Source: Janthinobacterium lividum PAMC 25724 (GTDB lineage: Bacteria > Pseudomonadota > Gammaproteobacteria > Burkholderiales > Burkholderiaceae_D). Taken from it: a stretch of DNA of 64,000 nucleotides. The translations under genes were made by a program, and so were the position numbers. The first letter of the stretch is position 1; the number at the start of each line of letters is the position of its first letter. Below, one piece after another: positions 26,711-36,122 of this stretch. The DNA lies in contig AHHB01000011.1 of the NCBI GenBank assembly GCA_000242815.2, positions 124,001-188,000 on the forward strand, read 5' to 3'. Under the pieces are notes generated by a model. That model worked only from the letters and a program-made list of their open reading frames with translations, had not been told where the DNA came from and did not search any database.

Positions 26711-27412
26711 ATGTTGAACCTCATTTTGCTTGAAGACGAAGCCGTGCTGCGGCAGGAATTGGCCGAGTTTCTCGGCGACTGCGGCTACCGCGTGACCGCC
26801 GTGGCCGATATGGCGGCGTTTCATGCCTGTTACGCACCGGCGCTGCACCGCATCGCCGTGATTGACTTGGGCTTGCCCGACGGCGAAGGCATGCTGCTGG
26901 TGCGCGCCTTGCGGGAGCAGGGGCGGCCCATCGGCATCGTCGTGTTTACGGCGCGCGGCACGACGCGCGACAAGGTGAACGGGCTCAGTGGCGGCGCCGA
27001 CTATTATCTGCCCAAGAGCGCCGACCTCGACGAACTGGCCGCCACCCTGGGCGCGCTGGTACGGCGCCTGGGCGAGCCGGTCGCTGCTGTCAGCGTCGCG
27101 CCCGTTACGGCCTGGGTGCTGGAATTGGGGCCACGCCGTCTGCTGCCGCCCGGTGGCGAGGCCATCGCGTTGTCGCAACAGGATGTCACGGTGTTGCACG
27201 TCCTGATGGCGGAACCGGAGCACATCGTCAGTCGCCAGCAGATCGTCCAGTCCATGGACGAGGATTTTCTCAGTTATGACCAGCGCCGCCTGGATACCCA
27301 GATCAGCCGCCTGCGGCGCAAGGTCGAGCAGGCCTGCGGCATGACCTTGCCCATCAACACCGCGCGCAATGCCGGCTACCGGTTTTATGCCGACGCGCAA
27401 GTGTGTCTCTGA
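26711..27412 (+). CDS. OmpR-type response regulator
   Basis: The 233-residue protein has a receiver domain with the acidic pair LLEDEA, the phospho-accepting Asp in VIDLGLPDGEG and the conserved Lys in YLPKSAD. A winged-helix DNA-binding domain follows (about 140-230, LDTQISRLRRKVEQ). The ATG at 26711 is used because the receiver motif follows directly; no clear ribosome binding site is seen. It is 80 bases from the divergent kinase gene, its probable phosphate donor. Its targets are unknown. Confidence 0.88.
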   Translation: MLNLILLEDEAVLRQELAEFLGDCGYRVTAVADMAAFHACYAPALHRIAVIDLGLPDGEGMLLVRALREQGRPIGIVVFTARGTTRDKVNGLSGGADYYLPKSADLDELAATLGALVRRLGEPVAAVSVAPVTAWVLELGPRRLLPPGGEAIALSQQDVTVLHVLMAEPEHIVSRQQIVQSMDEDFLSYDQRRLDTQISRLRRKVEQACGMTLPINTARNAGYRFYADAQVCL

Positions 27413-27426
27413 GTTTTTCGCCTGTG

Positions 27427-27702
27427 AAGGCTGTGGATAAACCTGTCGACAAGTGGTGCAAAAGCCTGTTGGCAAGCTGTGTGAAAGCGGTGTAAAAGTC
27501 ACTCTAGCAATGCCTTGCTCTGCCGGCATGCATGAGCAGTACTGGCTTGCCGGGTGCGGCGTCGTCGCGTCTGGAGATGGTGGCAGAAAAATGCCGATGC
27601 CATCACTCATGCAGCGTAGCCCGCTTGTGCATAAGCCTGTGCAAAAGTGCCGTATAAGCGGTGTGCAAGATGCGTACAAACATGTGGGTAAGCGGTGGAT
27701 AA
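27427..27702 (+). repeat. Phased DnaA-box-like array 2
   Basis: The 305 bases between the response regulator and the Lrp gene are non-coding. In 27427-27498 the AA steps of successive GTG...AAG units fall at 27427, 27439, 27451, 27462, 27474, 27485 and 27496. In 27626-27702 they fall at 27633, 27645, 27656, 27667, 27678, 27690 and 27701. Exact boxes are TGTGGATAA at 27432 and TGTGCATAA at 27626. All units point the same way as in array 1. Confidence 0.7.
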
Positions 27703-27717
27703 TCGGCTGTTGCTACA

Positions 27718-28191
27718 TCAGACGGCGATGCGCGTCTCGAACTTGCTGCGCAATGTGGAAAAATAGCTTTTCACATTGCGCACATTCGCGTGCGCAGCAA
27801 ACAGACGGTGCGCCAGCGCATGGTAGGCGGGCATGTCGGCCACCTGCACCATCAGCACGAAGTCGGGGCCGGGCGAGACGCGGTAGCACTGCAGTACGGC
27901 CGCTTCCAGCGCCACAAGTTGTTCGAATTCGGCCATGCGTTCAGCCGCTTGCACGTCGAGCGTGATTTCCACGATGGCCGTCAGGCGCGCCCCCACCAGT
28001 TGCGGCGCGACGATGGCCACCTGCCGCTCGATGACGCCGCTTTCCGTCAAATGCTTGACGCGCCGCAAACAGGTGGGCGCCGAAACATGCACCAAACGCG
28101 CCAGCTCACTGTTGGTCTGCGATGCATCAATTTGCAAGGCGTTCAGGATGCGACGATCAATTTCGTCGAGGATGATGTTGTGTTCGCTCAT
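27718..28191 (-). CDS. Lrp/AsnC-family transcriptional regulator
   Basis: The 157-residue protein has the N-terminal helix-turn-helix (TNSELARLVHVSAPTCLRRV) and the C-terminal ligand-binding RAM domain (SPGPDFVLMVQVADMPAYHAL). It resembles general Lrp-like amino-acid-responsive regulators. It is divergent from glmS across a short AT-rich gap (28192-28352), where it may bind. No amino-acid gene is adjacent to suggest its target. Confidence 0.87.
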   Translation of the reverse strand: MSEHNIILDEIDRRILNALQIDASQTNSELARLVHVSAPTCLRRVKHLTESGVIERQVAIVAPQLVGARLTAIVEITLDVQAAERMAEFEQLVALEAAVLQCYRVSPGPDFVLMVQVADMPAYHALAHRLFAAHANVRNVKSYFSTLRSKFETRIAV

Positions 28192-28352
28192 GATTTTGAT
28201 GAATTGGAAAATATATCGAGTCTAAATGAAATAATATTTCACCGCAAAATAGTCATGAAATATTTGGTCAAAAATATACCTATTTAGAAAGCATATTTCA
28301 TGCACTCTGCATTAGCATGCGTGCATTGATGAATTTTTAGACAGAGGTTTCC

Positions 28353-30182
28353 ATGTGCGGCATCGTCGGCGCGGTAGCGCAACGTAATATCACTCCCATC
28401 CTGCTCGAAGGCTTGAAGCGCCTGGAATACCGTGGCTACGATTCCTGCGGCATCGCCCTGCATGCCGATGGCCGTTTGCAGCGTTCGCGCTCCACGTCGC
28501 GCGTCGCCGAGCTGGAAAAGCAGATCGGCGAAGAAGGCTTGAGCGGTTTTACGGGCATCGCCCACACGCGCTGGGCCACGCATGGCGCCCCTGTTTCCTT
28601 CAATGCCCACCCGCACTTTTCCCCAACGGAAGAAAACGCCCGCGTAGCGCTGGTGCACAACGGCATCATTGAAAATCATGATGAATTGCGCGCCGAGCTG
28701 ACGGCCTTGGGTTACGTCTTCCAGAGCCAGACGGACACGGAAGTGATTGCCCACCTGGTCGAACACATGTACAACGGCGACTTGTTCGAGACCGTGCAGC
28801 AAGCCGTGAAACGCCTCGATGGCGCGTATGCGATTGCCGTGTTCTGCCGCGACGAGCCGCACCGCGTGGTGGCTGCGCGCCAGGGCTCGCCCCTGATCGT
28901 CGGCCTGGGCAATGGTGAAAATTTTGTCGCCTCCGACGCCATGGCGCTGGCCGGCACGACGGACCAGATCATCTACCTGGAAGAAGGCGATGTGGTCGAC
29001 CTGCAACTGTCGCGCTGCTGGATCGTCGACGTCGATGGCAAGTCCGTTGAACGCGAAGTGAAAACCGTGCATGCGCACACCGGGGCAGCCGAGCTGGGTC
29101 CGTACCGCCACTACATGCAAAAGGAAATTTTTGAGCAGCCGCGCGCCATCGGCGACACGCTAGAAGGCGTGACCGGCATCATGCCGGAACTGTTCGGCGA
29201 CAACGCCTATGCCATCTTCAAGCAGATCGACCGCGTGCTGATCCTGGCCTGCGGCACCAGCTCGTATGCGGGCATGACCGCCAAGTACTGGATCGAAGCG
29301 ATCGCCAAAGTGCCCGTCAGCGTGGAAGTGGCCAGCGAATACCGCTACCGCAACAGCGTGCCGCACCAGAACACCCTGGTGGTGACGATTTCGCAGAGCG
29401 GCGAAACGGCCGATACCCTGGCCGCCCTGAAGCATGCGCGCAGCCTGGGCATGCTGCACACCTTAACCATCTGCAACGTGGCCACCAGCGCCATGGTGCG
29501 CGAATGCGCGCTGGCCTACATCACGCGTGCCGGTGTGGAAGTGGGCGTGGCGTCGACCAAAGCCTTCACGACGCAGCTGGCGGGCCTGTTCCTGCTGACC
29601 TTGTGCCTGGCGCAAGTCAACGGTCGCCTGAGCGAAGAACAGGAAGCGGCGCACCTGAAAGCCATGCGTCACCTGCCCGTCGCCATCGCGTCCGTGCTGG
29701 CGCTGGAGCCGCAAATCATCGCCTGGTCCGAAGAATTTGCGCGCAAGGAAAACGCCCTCTTCCTGGGCCGCGGCATGCATTATCCGATTGCCTTGGAAGG
29801 CGCGCTAAAACTGAAAGAAATTTCCTATATCCACGCCGAAGCGTATCCGGCCGGCGAATTGAAGCATGGCCCGCTGGCCCTGGTGACGAATGAAATGCCG
29901 GTCGTCACCATCGCACCGAACGATGCCCTGATCGAAAAGCTGAAATCGAATATGCAGGAAGTGCGCGCCCGTGGCGGCCAGCTGTACGTCTTTGCCGACG
30001 TCGATTCGCGCATCAGCTCCGGCGAAGGCTTGCACGTCATCCGCCTGCCCGAGCACTACGGCGATTTGTCGCCGATCCTGCACGTGGTGGCGCTGCAATT
30101 GCTGGCGTATCACACGGCACTGGCGCGCGGCACGGATGTGGACAAGCCGCGCAATTTGGCCAAATCGGTGACGGTGGAATAA
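28353..30182 (+). CDS. glmS: Glutamine-fructose-6-phosphate aminotransferase (isomerising)
   Basis: The 609-residue enzyme makes glucosamine-6-phosphate, the entry step to UDP-GlcNAc. The protein begins MCGIVGA, giving the N-terminal catalytic cysteine of the glutaminase domain. Two SIS sugar-isomerase domains follow ([10 protein letters not shown], and [17 protein letters not shown] near the C terminus). GAGG precedes the ATG. It works in the same pathway as glmU at 22808. A strong terminator follows at 30255. Confidence 0.97.
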   Translation: MCGIVGAVAQRNITPILLEGLKRLEYRGYDSCGIALHADGRLQRSRSTSRVAELEKQIGEEGLSGFTGIAHTRWATHGAPVSFNAHPHFSPTEENARVALVHNGIIENHDELRAELTALGYVFQSQTDTEVIAHLVEHMYNGDLFETVQQAVKRLDGAYAIAVFCRDEPHRVVAARQGSPLIVGLGNGENFVASDAMALAGTTDQIIYLEEGDVVDLQLSRCWIVDVDGKSVEREVKTVHAHTGAAELGPYRHYMQKEIFEQPRAIGDTLEGVTGIMPELFGDNAYAIFKQIDRVLILACGTSSYAGMTAKYWIEAIAKVPVSVEVASEYRYRNSVPHQNTLVVTISQSGETADTLAALKHARSLGMLHTLTICNVATSAMVRECALAYITRAGVEVGVASTKAFTTQLAGLFLLTLCLAQVNGRLSEEQEAAHLKAMRHLPVAIASVLALEPQIIAWSEEFARKENALFLGRGMHYPIALEGALKLKEISYIHAEAYPAGELKHGPLALVTNEMPVVTIAPNDALIEKLKSNMQEVRARGGQLYVFADVDSRISSGEGLHVIRLPEHYGDLSPILHVVALQLLAYHTALARGTDVDKPRNLAKSVTVE

Positions 30183-30254
30183 GATCTGCCACTGCCTTAC
30201 AAGGCAGTGTCAATCAATAAAAAAGTTTGACACAAACTAAAAATGTTTGTCGCG

Positions 30255-30288
30255 AATGGCGCAGTCCGTAATGGGCTGCGCCATTTTT
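30255..30288 (+). terminator. Rho-independent terminator after glmS
   Basis: AATGGCGCAGTCC pairs with GGGCTGCGCCATT (13 bp, 5-base loop), followed by T. A smaller hairpin without a T-run (CACTGCCTT/AAGGCAGTG, 30190-30209) lies just after the stop codon. Confidence 0.9.
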
Positions 30289-30469
30289 CGTTGCTGCCGA
30301 GTTCAGAGCGCGAACGCGACCATGCCGGCATCTGTGGCCATTGCTGCACGCCGCCTGGCCGCACGGTTCTGGCGCCGCAGCGACTGGTATACCGACCGAT
30401 TACAAGATACTATGAGTTAATTGTTTGGAAGACATGTTAGCATCGTGTACCCCTTCGATAAGGATAGCC

Positions 30470-33400
30470 ATGCTGCAACGGAGACTTGGTTCGCAGAGCG
30501 CAAAAGTCGCCCTGTTCATTGCGCTCATTGGTGTACTGGCGGTGGCGGCCATGCTGACCTATCAAGCCGGCGAACGCGAACGCCGCCAGATACTAAGCGG
30601 CTACGCTGCGCGGATGAGCGCCTCCGTCAACCTGCGCAGCGAAACCATCTCTACCGCGCTGGCGTCGATGCGCCGCGATGTAGTTTTCCTTGCTAACGTG
30701 CCGCCGGTCGGCGGTGTCACACGCGCCATCGCCCATCATGGTTACGACCCACAGGAGGCATCCAGTGGCTTCCTGTGGGAACGGCGCCTGGGGCAGATCT
30801 TTGGCAATTTCATGCAAGCCAACCGGGAATTGACCTGTATCCGCTTTATCGGCCTGGCAGACGGCGGCAAGGAGATTTTACGCACGCAGCGCCTCGGCCA
30901 ACAGGTCAGCACCGTGCCGGCCAACGCGTTGACGCGTCATGGCGCAGAAGATTTTTTCCTGGCTGCGAGCAAACTCGTGGCGGGACAAGTCTATCTGTCG
31001 GAATTGCGCCTGGAAGCACCGAGCGGCTGCTCGTATGGCCCTGATCGGCGGGTGATCCACGCCGCCACGCCGGTGTTCGGTGCGAACGGTGCGGTTTTCG
31101 GGATGGTGGTCATGAGCGCGGATGCGGATGCCATGCTGGCCAGCCTGCACAGCAGCCTGGGGCGAGAGTTCCAGTTGTTTCTTACCGCCCCCGATGGCAG
31201 TTATTTGATAGCCCCTCGCGCCGCGTTGCCGCGCACGCGCTGGCAACGCGACTACCAAACCGTCCCGGATCAGGCCGATAGCGGCCAGGTGTTGTATCGG
31301 CTCGCCGGTCCGGAGGGCATCCTGCACGCCTTCAGCGCGCCGGTGCGACTCGACCTCGACGCCCCGGCACGCAACCCGACCTTGACGCTGGCCTTGCCCG
31401 ACAGCGTGGCCGAGACGGCCGCAGAAGCGGCACGCTGGTCGCAGCTGCGCATCGTAGCGGGCCTGTGCATCGCGGCGGCGCTGGTTCTTTACTTGCTGCG
31501 CACGATGCGCCGCCGCGCCAGTAAACAGATTGAAGAGCTGGCGGCCATCGTGCGCAGCTCGCACGACGCCATCATCGGCCAGACATTAGACGGCCGCGTA
31601 AGCAGCTGGAATGAGGGCGCCCAGCACATGTTCGGCTATACCGCCGAGCAGGCAATCGGGCACCCTCTGGCCGAATTGATCGTCCCCGACTTCGCGCTAG
31701 CCCAGGACGCTGCCATCTTGGAGCGGGTAAAAAACGGCGAGGTCGTGACTAACCAGCATACCCGGCGACGCCGGCGTGACGGCACGCTGCTTTATATTGC
31801 GGTGACGGTCTCTCCCATTCTTGACGCCAGCGGCCGCGTGATCGGCGCTGCCAAAACCGCCCGCGACATCAGCGAACAAACCGCAGCGCAGGCGCGCATC
31901 TTGGAACTGAACCGTTCTCTCGAAATGCAGGTGGCCGAGCGCACTGCGCAAATACGACAGGTCTCGGCCATGCAACAGGCGATATTCCAGCATGCTGGCT
32001 ACGCCATCATCGCCACCGACCTCGAAGGCAAGATCATCACATTCAATCCGGCAGCGGAAAGACTGCTCGACTACCGGGCCGCTGACCTTATCGCACAACA
32101 CACGCCCGCCTTGTTCCACGACCCGGCGGAAGTGGCGTCCCGGGCGAAGGAATTCAGTTTGCAGCTGGGTGAGGAGATTGAACCGGGGTTCGAGGTGTTT
32201 GTCGTCAAGGCGCTGCGCGGGCTGCCCAACGAGCACGAGTGGACGTACCTCCGGCGAGATGGCAGTGCGGTGCCGGTGCTGCTGGCTGTCACGACGCTGA
32301 AGGATGATACCGGTGCGCTCATGGGCTACCTCGGCATGGCCGCAGACCTGAGCGCCCAGCGCGCGGTGGAGCAGCAGCTCGTCGCCAACCATCGTTTCCT
32401 CAACAGCCTGGCCGACAATATTCCCGGCATGGTGGCGTACTGGGACGCCGACTTGCTGTGCCGCTTCTCTAACGGCGCATACCTGAAGTGGTTCGGCCGC
32501 AGCAAGGCCGAGATGTCGGGCATCCACTTGCGCGCCTTGCTGGGCGACGAAATCTTCCAACGAAATGAAAACTATGTGCTGGCCGCCTTGTGCGGCGAGC
32601 CGCAGCGATTCGAGCGCAGCCTGACCATGAGCGATGGCGCCCAGCGCCATACCTGGGCCCATTACATCCCCGATGTCGAGGGCGAGGACGTGCGCGGCTT
32701 CATTGTGCTGGTGTTCGACGTGACGGAACTCAAGCAAGCCCAGCTGGATCTGGAATTGCTTAACCGTACGCTGGCCCAGCGCACTGCCGAGGCCGAGCAG
32801 GCCAGCCGCGCCAAATCTGAATTCCTCGCCAACATGAGCCATGAAATCCGCACGCCGATGAATGCGATCCTGGGCATGCTGCAGCTGCTGCAGCGCAGCG
32901 GCCTCGCTACACGCCAGTCTGACTATACCAGCAAGGCCGAAGCGGCCGCGCGCGCATTGTTGGGCATTCTGAATGACATCCTGGACTTTTCCAAGGTCGA
33001 GGCTGGAAAGATGGCTCTCGAACTACAGCCATTCAATATCGACCGTCTGCTGCGTGAGATCGGCGTTATCTTGTCGACCAATCTGGGCGAAAAACCGGTG
33101 GAGTTGATCTTTGAACAGTGCGCCGACGTACCGGCCTGTATCGTCGGCGATGCCATGCGCCTACAGCAGATCCTGATCAACCTGGCGGGCAACGCCGTCA
33201 AGTTTACCGATGCGGGCGAAATCCATGTGCGGGTGGCGGTGCTGGAAACGCGTGGTGACGAGCTCGTTCTGGAATTTTCCGTGCGCGATACCGGCATCGG
33301 CATCGCGCCGGAGCAGCTGGAGCGCATTTTTGACGGCTTCGCCCAGGCTGACGCCTCCACCGCGCGCCGTTACGGCGGATCCGGCCTGGGTCTGGCCATT

Positions 33401-34981
33401 AGCCGACGCCTGGTGTCGATGATGGGTGGGCAGCTTGAGGCCGACAGCCAGCGCGGCAGCGGTAGTACATTCCGCTTCACCATCGTTTGCCAGCGCGATC
33501 CGGCGTATCACCCCACCGACGTGCTGCAGAAAATGACCGGCCTGCGTTGTTTGATCGTGGATGATCATGATGGCGCCCGCAGTACGTGCGCAAACATGCT
33601 TCAGTCCTTGGGCTGGCAGGTGCGGCAAGCTGCCAGTGGCCGCGCTGCGCTGGAGTTGGCGAGTCGTGCTTCCTACGACGTCATCCTGCTCGATTGGCGC
33701 ATGCCCGATCTGGACGGCCGCCAGACTGCCGAACGGCTGCGGTGCCTGGACCTCACGCCAACCCCGATCCTGATCGCGCTGACGGCGGGTAGTGGCAGTG
33801 AAGAATGCGCATTGCTGCAGGAAGCACAACCGGCGTTGTTTGATGGTGCCGTCAGCAAGCCGCTGACGGCGTCGGCCCTCTATGATGTCGTGGCAGAATT
33901 GCGCCTGGGGGCTTCGCCCACGGCAGCGCCCGAGCCACATGGCGCAGGCCAGCTTGCCGGCCTGCGCCTGCTGCTGGTGGAAGACAATGCCATCAACCAG
34001 CAGGTGGCGCGTGAACTGCTGTGCTCGGAAGGGGCGACGGTGGTGGTCGCCAATGATGGTCTGGCGGCGGTGGCCATGGTCACTGGCAAAGACGATGCCT
34101 ATGATGCGGTGCTGATGGATGTGCAAATGCCCGGCATGGATGGCTACAGCGCGACCCGCGCCATACGCCAGCGCGCCGATCTGGCGAACTTGCCCATCAT
34201 CGCCATTACCGCCAACGCCATGGCCAGCGATCGTGCCGAGGCGCTGGCCGCTGGCATGAACGATCATGTGGGCAAGCCTTTCCAGTTGGCAGAACTGGTC
34301 AGCGTGATCCGCCACCACTGCCAGTCCGGCCGGCATCTGTCCTACGCCCGCGAGCCCGCAGCGGCGGTGGCGGCTGCAGCGCAGCCAGAGCCACTGGTAT
34401 CGGCGTGGAACGAAGCGGCCGCGCTGGCACGCTTGGGCGGAAACCAGGCCACCTATGCGCGCGCCTTGCAAGCCTTTCCGGGCGAATCACGCACCTTGAG
34501 CGAGCGCTTGCGCGCCGCCGCATTGGAGGGGCAGCGCAGCAGCGCGGCCCAAATCCTGCATAATCTCAAGGGCATCGCCGCGCTGGTGGGCGCCGAGGCT
34601 TTGGCGACACTCGCCGCCGAGGTGGAACACGCGCTGTTGGCATCGACCAGCCAGCCTTGGCCATCGCTGGACCCCTTGTTCGATGCCTGTGTCAGTGCCG
34701 CCGACCACGCAGGCCAGCGCGCCGCCTTTTACAGTCCTGCCGCCCTTCCGCCACAGGCACCGGACCAGCCGCTCCTGGCGGCGCAGCTTGATCGGCTGGC
34801 GCAACTGTTGGCCGCCTCCAATATGCTGGCCTTATCCGTCTTTGACGAACTCGAAGGTATGCACTTACCTGCTCATCAGCACACTCTCGATGCGCTGGGC
34901 CAGGCGATACGTGCACTGGACTTTAGCGCCGGCCTCGAGCTTTGTACGGCCCTGAAAGGCGCGCTGGCTGAGGCCGCTTAA
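30470..34981 (+). CDS. Hybrid sensor histidine kinase (PAS x3, HisKA, two REC, HPt)
   Basis: The 1503-residue inner-membrane protein has a first membrane helix (about 13-30), a periplasmic Cache-like sensor (to about 330), a second helix, three PAS domains (about 355-480, 500-625, 635-760) and HisKA with His791 in NMSHEIRTPMNA. The ATPase domain follows (DTGIGIAPEQL, GGSGLGLAISRRL), then receivers with Asp1075 (LLDWRMPD) and Asp1217 (LMDVQMPG), and an HPt domain with His1364 in LHNLKG. All phosphorelay residues are intact. The start at 30470 follows AAGGATAG; an in-frame TTG at 30425 has less support. It converges with the REC-GGDEF gene, a possible output. Confidence 0.9.
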   Translation: MLQRRLGSQSAKVALFIALIGVLAVAAMLTYQAGERERRQILSGYAARMSASVNLRSETISTALASMRRDVVFLANVPPVGGVTRAIAHHGYDPQEASSGFLWERRLGQIFGNFMQANRELTCIRFIGLADGGKEILRTQRLGQQVSTVPANALTRHGAEDFFLAASKLVAGQVYLSELRLEAPSGCSYGPDRRVIHAATPVFGANGAVFGMVVMSADADAMLASLHSSLGREFQLFLTAPDGSYLIAPRAALPRTRWQRDYQTVPDQADSGQVLYRLAGPEGILHAFSAPVRLDLDAPARNPTLTLALPDSVAETAAEAARWSQLRIVAGLCIAAALVLYLLRTMRRRASKQIEELAAIVRSSHDAIIGQTLDGRVSSWNEGAQHMFGYTAEQAIGHPLAELIVPDFALAQDAAILERVKNGEVVTNQHTRRRRRDGTLLYIAVTVSPILDASGRVIGAAKTARDISEQTAAQARILELNRSLEMQVAERTAQIRQVSAMQQAIFQHAGYAIIATDLEGKIITFNPAAERLLDYRAADLIAQHTPALFHDPAEVASRAKEFSLQLGEEIEPGFEVFVVKALRGLPNEHEWTYLRRDGSAVPVLLAVTTLKDDTGALMGYLGMAADLSAQRAVEQQLVANHRFLNSLADNIPGMVAYWDADLLCRFSNGAYLKWFGRSKAEMSGIHLRALLGDEIFQRNENYVLAALCGEPQRFERSLTMSDGAQRHTWAHYIPDVEGEDVRGFIVLVFDVTELKQAQLDLELLNRTLAQRTAEAEQASRAKSEFLANMSHEIRTPMNAILGMLQLLQRSGLATRQSDYTSKAEAAARALLGILNDILDFSKVEAGKMALELQPFNIDRLLREIGVILSTNLGEKPVELIFEQCADVPACIVGDAMRLQQILINLAGNAVKFTDAGEIHVRVAVLETRGDELVLEFSVRDTGIGIAPEQLERIFDGFAQADASTARRYGGSGLGLAISRRLVSMMGGQLEADSQRGSGSTFRFTIVCQRDPAYHPTDVLQKMTGLRCLIVDDHDGARSTCANMLQSLGWQVRQAASGRAALELASRASYDVILLDWRMPDLDGRQTAERLRCLDLTPTPILIALTAGSGSEECALLQEAQPALFDGAVSKPLTASALYDVVAELRLGASPTAAPEPHGAGQLAGLRLLLVEDNAINQQVARELLCSEGATVVVANDGLAAVAMVTGKDDAYDAVLMDVQMPGMDGYSATRAIRQRADLANLPIIAITANAMASDRAEALAAGMNDHVGKPFQLAELVSVIRHHCQSGRHLSYAREPAAAVAAAAQPEPLVSAWNEAAALARLGGNQATYARALQAFPGESRTLSERLRAAALEGQRSSAAQILHNLKGIAALVGAEALATLAAEVEHALLASTSQPWPSLDPLFDACVSAADHAGQRAAFYSPAALPPQAPDQPLLAAQLDRLAQLLAASNMLALSVFDELEGMHLPAHQHTLDALGQAIRALDFSAGLELCTALKGALAEAA

Positions 34982-34992
34982 TTGCGACCAAC

Positions 34993-35994
34993 TCAGACCG
35001 GTCCAGTTTGCCCGGCATCATCGGCATCGCCGTGCGGACGCTGTTCGCTAAATTGCTGGCCGCAGACGCGCGCGCGCCCGCTTTGTTTGGCGCAGTACAA
35101 CTGGGCATCGGCCGCCGCCAGCAGTGCGGCGGCGCTGCCGCCCTCGCTCGGCCTTCCCACCGCCACGCCGATGCTGACGGTGACGACCGGCGCGGCTTCG
35201 GAGTCTGGATGCGGCAACGCCAGCGCACGCACCCGCTGTTCCAGCATTTTGCTGAAAATCAAGGCACCATCGAGCCCGGTGGCAGGCAGCACGCAGGCGA
35301 ACTCTTCGCCGCCATAACGCGCCAGCAAGTCGGACGAACGGATAATTCGCTGTTGCAACGCTTTAGCGACCTGTTGCAAGCAATTGTCTCCCGCCAGATG
35401 TCCAAAGCGATCGTTATACCGTTTGAAAAAATCGACGTCGATCATGATGACCGCCAGCTCCTTGCGCTCTCTGGCCGCCCGTCGCCATTCAATTTCCAGC
35501 ACCGCGTCGTAGCGACGCCGGTTGGCCACGCCGGTCAAGCCATCGACCATCGCCATGGAGCGCAGTTGATCGGCCTGTCGTTTGACGGTCAGCTGAGTTT
35601 TGACGCGTGCCTTGACCACGGTGGCGTGAAAGGGCTTGATGATAAAGTCCACTGCGCCCGCCACCAGCCCGCGCGCCTCCTCCTCGGGATCGTTGTTGGC
35701 CGTGACAAAAATCACCGGTATATCGGCGGTGCGCGCCGATTCCTTGATGCGCTTGCAAACGGCGAAGCCACCAATATCGGGCATCACAATGTCAAGCAAG
35801 ATCAAGTCGGGCTGGCGTTGCTCGATGAATGCAAACGCAGCCTCGCCCGAAAGCGCCATGCACACTTCGCAATCGTCCTTGAAGATATCGAACAAGACCT
35901 GGATGTTGCTCGGTTGATCGTCCACGATCAGCAATAGCGGTCGGCTCCCTTCCCTCGCGTTGCCGCTCCCTTCCGGTTCGCTATCGATGCTCAT
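34993..35994 (-). CDS. Response-regulator diguanylate cyclase (REC-GGDEF)
   Basis: The 333-residue protein has a receiver domain (phospho-Asp in LILLDIVMPD, Lys in FIIKPF) and a GGDEF domain with an intact GGEEF active site. An RSSD inhibitory site stands five residues before it, so it should make c-di-GMP with product feedback when phosphorylated. GAGAGG precedes the ATG. It is the last gene of the minus-strand signalling run and ends 12 bases from the convergent hybrid kinase. The phosphate donor is probably one of the two neighbouring hybrid kinases. Confidence 0.92.
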   Translation of the reverse strand: MSIDSEPEGSGNAREGSRPLLLIVDDQPSNIQVLFDIFKDDCEVCMALSGEAAFAFIEQRQPDLILLDIVMPDIGGFAVCKRIKESARTADIPVIFVTANNDPEEEARGLVAGAVDFIIKPFHATVVKARVKTQLTVKRQADQLRSMAMVDGLTGVANRRRYDAVLEIEWRRAARERKELAVIMIDVDFFKRYNDRFGHLAGDNCLQQVAKALQQRIIRSSDLLARYGGEEFACVLPATGLDGALIFSKMLEQRVRALALPHPDSEAAPVVTVSIGVAVGRPSEGGSAAALLAAADAQLYCAKQSGRARVCGQQFSEQRPHGDADDAGQTGPV

Positions 35995-36122
35995 TGCCTC
36001 TCTCGCTTCCGTGCGCTCGTCGCGCCTTGACTGTCGTGTTTTAAATTAAGCCGTGAGATCGTCGTCCGGCGGCACCCATTACTGGCTTGGCCAGTGCGCC
36101 ACGTACCCCCTTGCAGCGCCCG

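Noticed and set aside
28192-28352. A glmS ribozyme upstream of glmS
   Set aside because: The gap is short and AT-rich with no recognisable ribozyme core, and this element is a feature of Gram-positive bacteria.
33161-34471. Long minus-strand reading frame opposite the hybrid kinase
   Set aside because: The plus-strand frame has intact kinase, receiver and HPt motifs; the opposite frame shows none.
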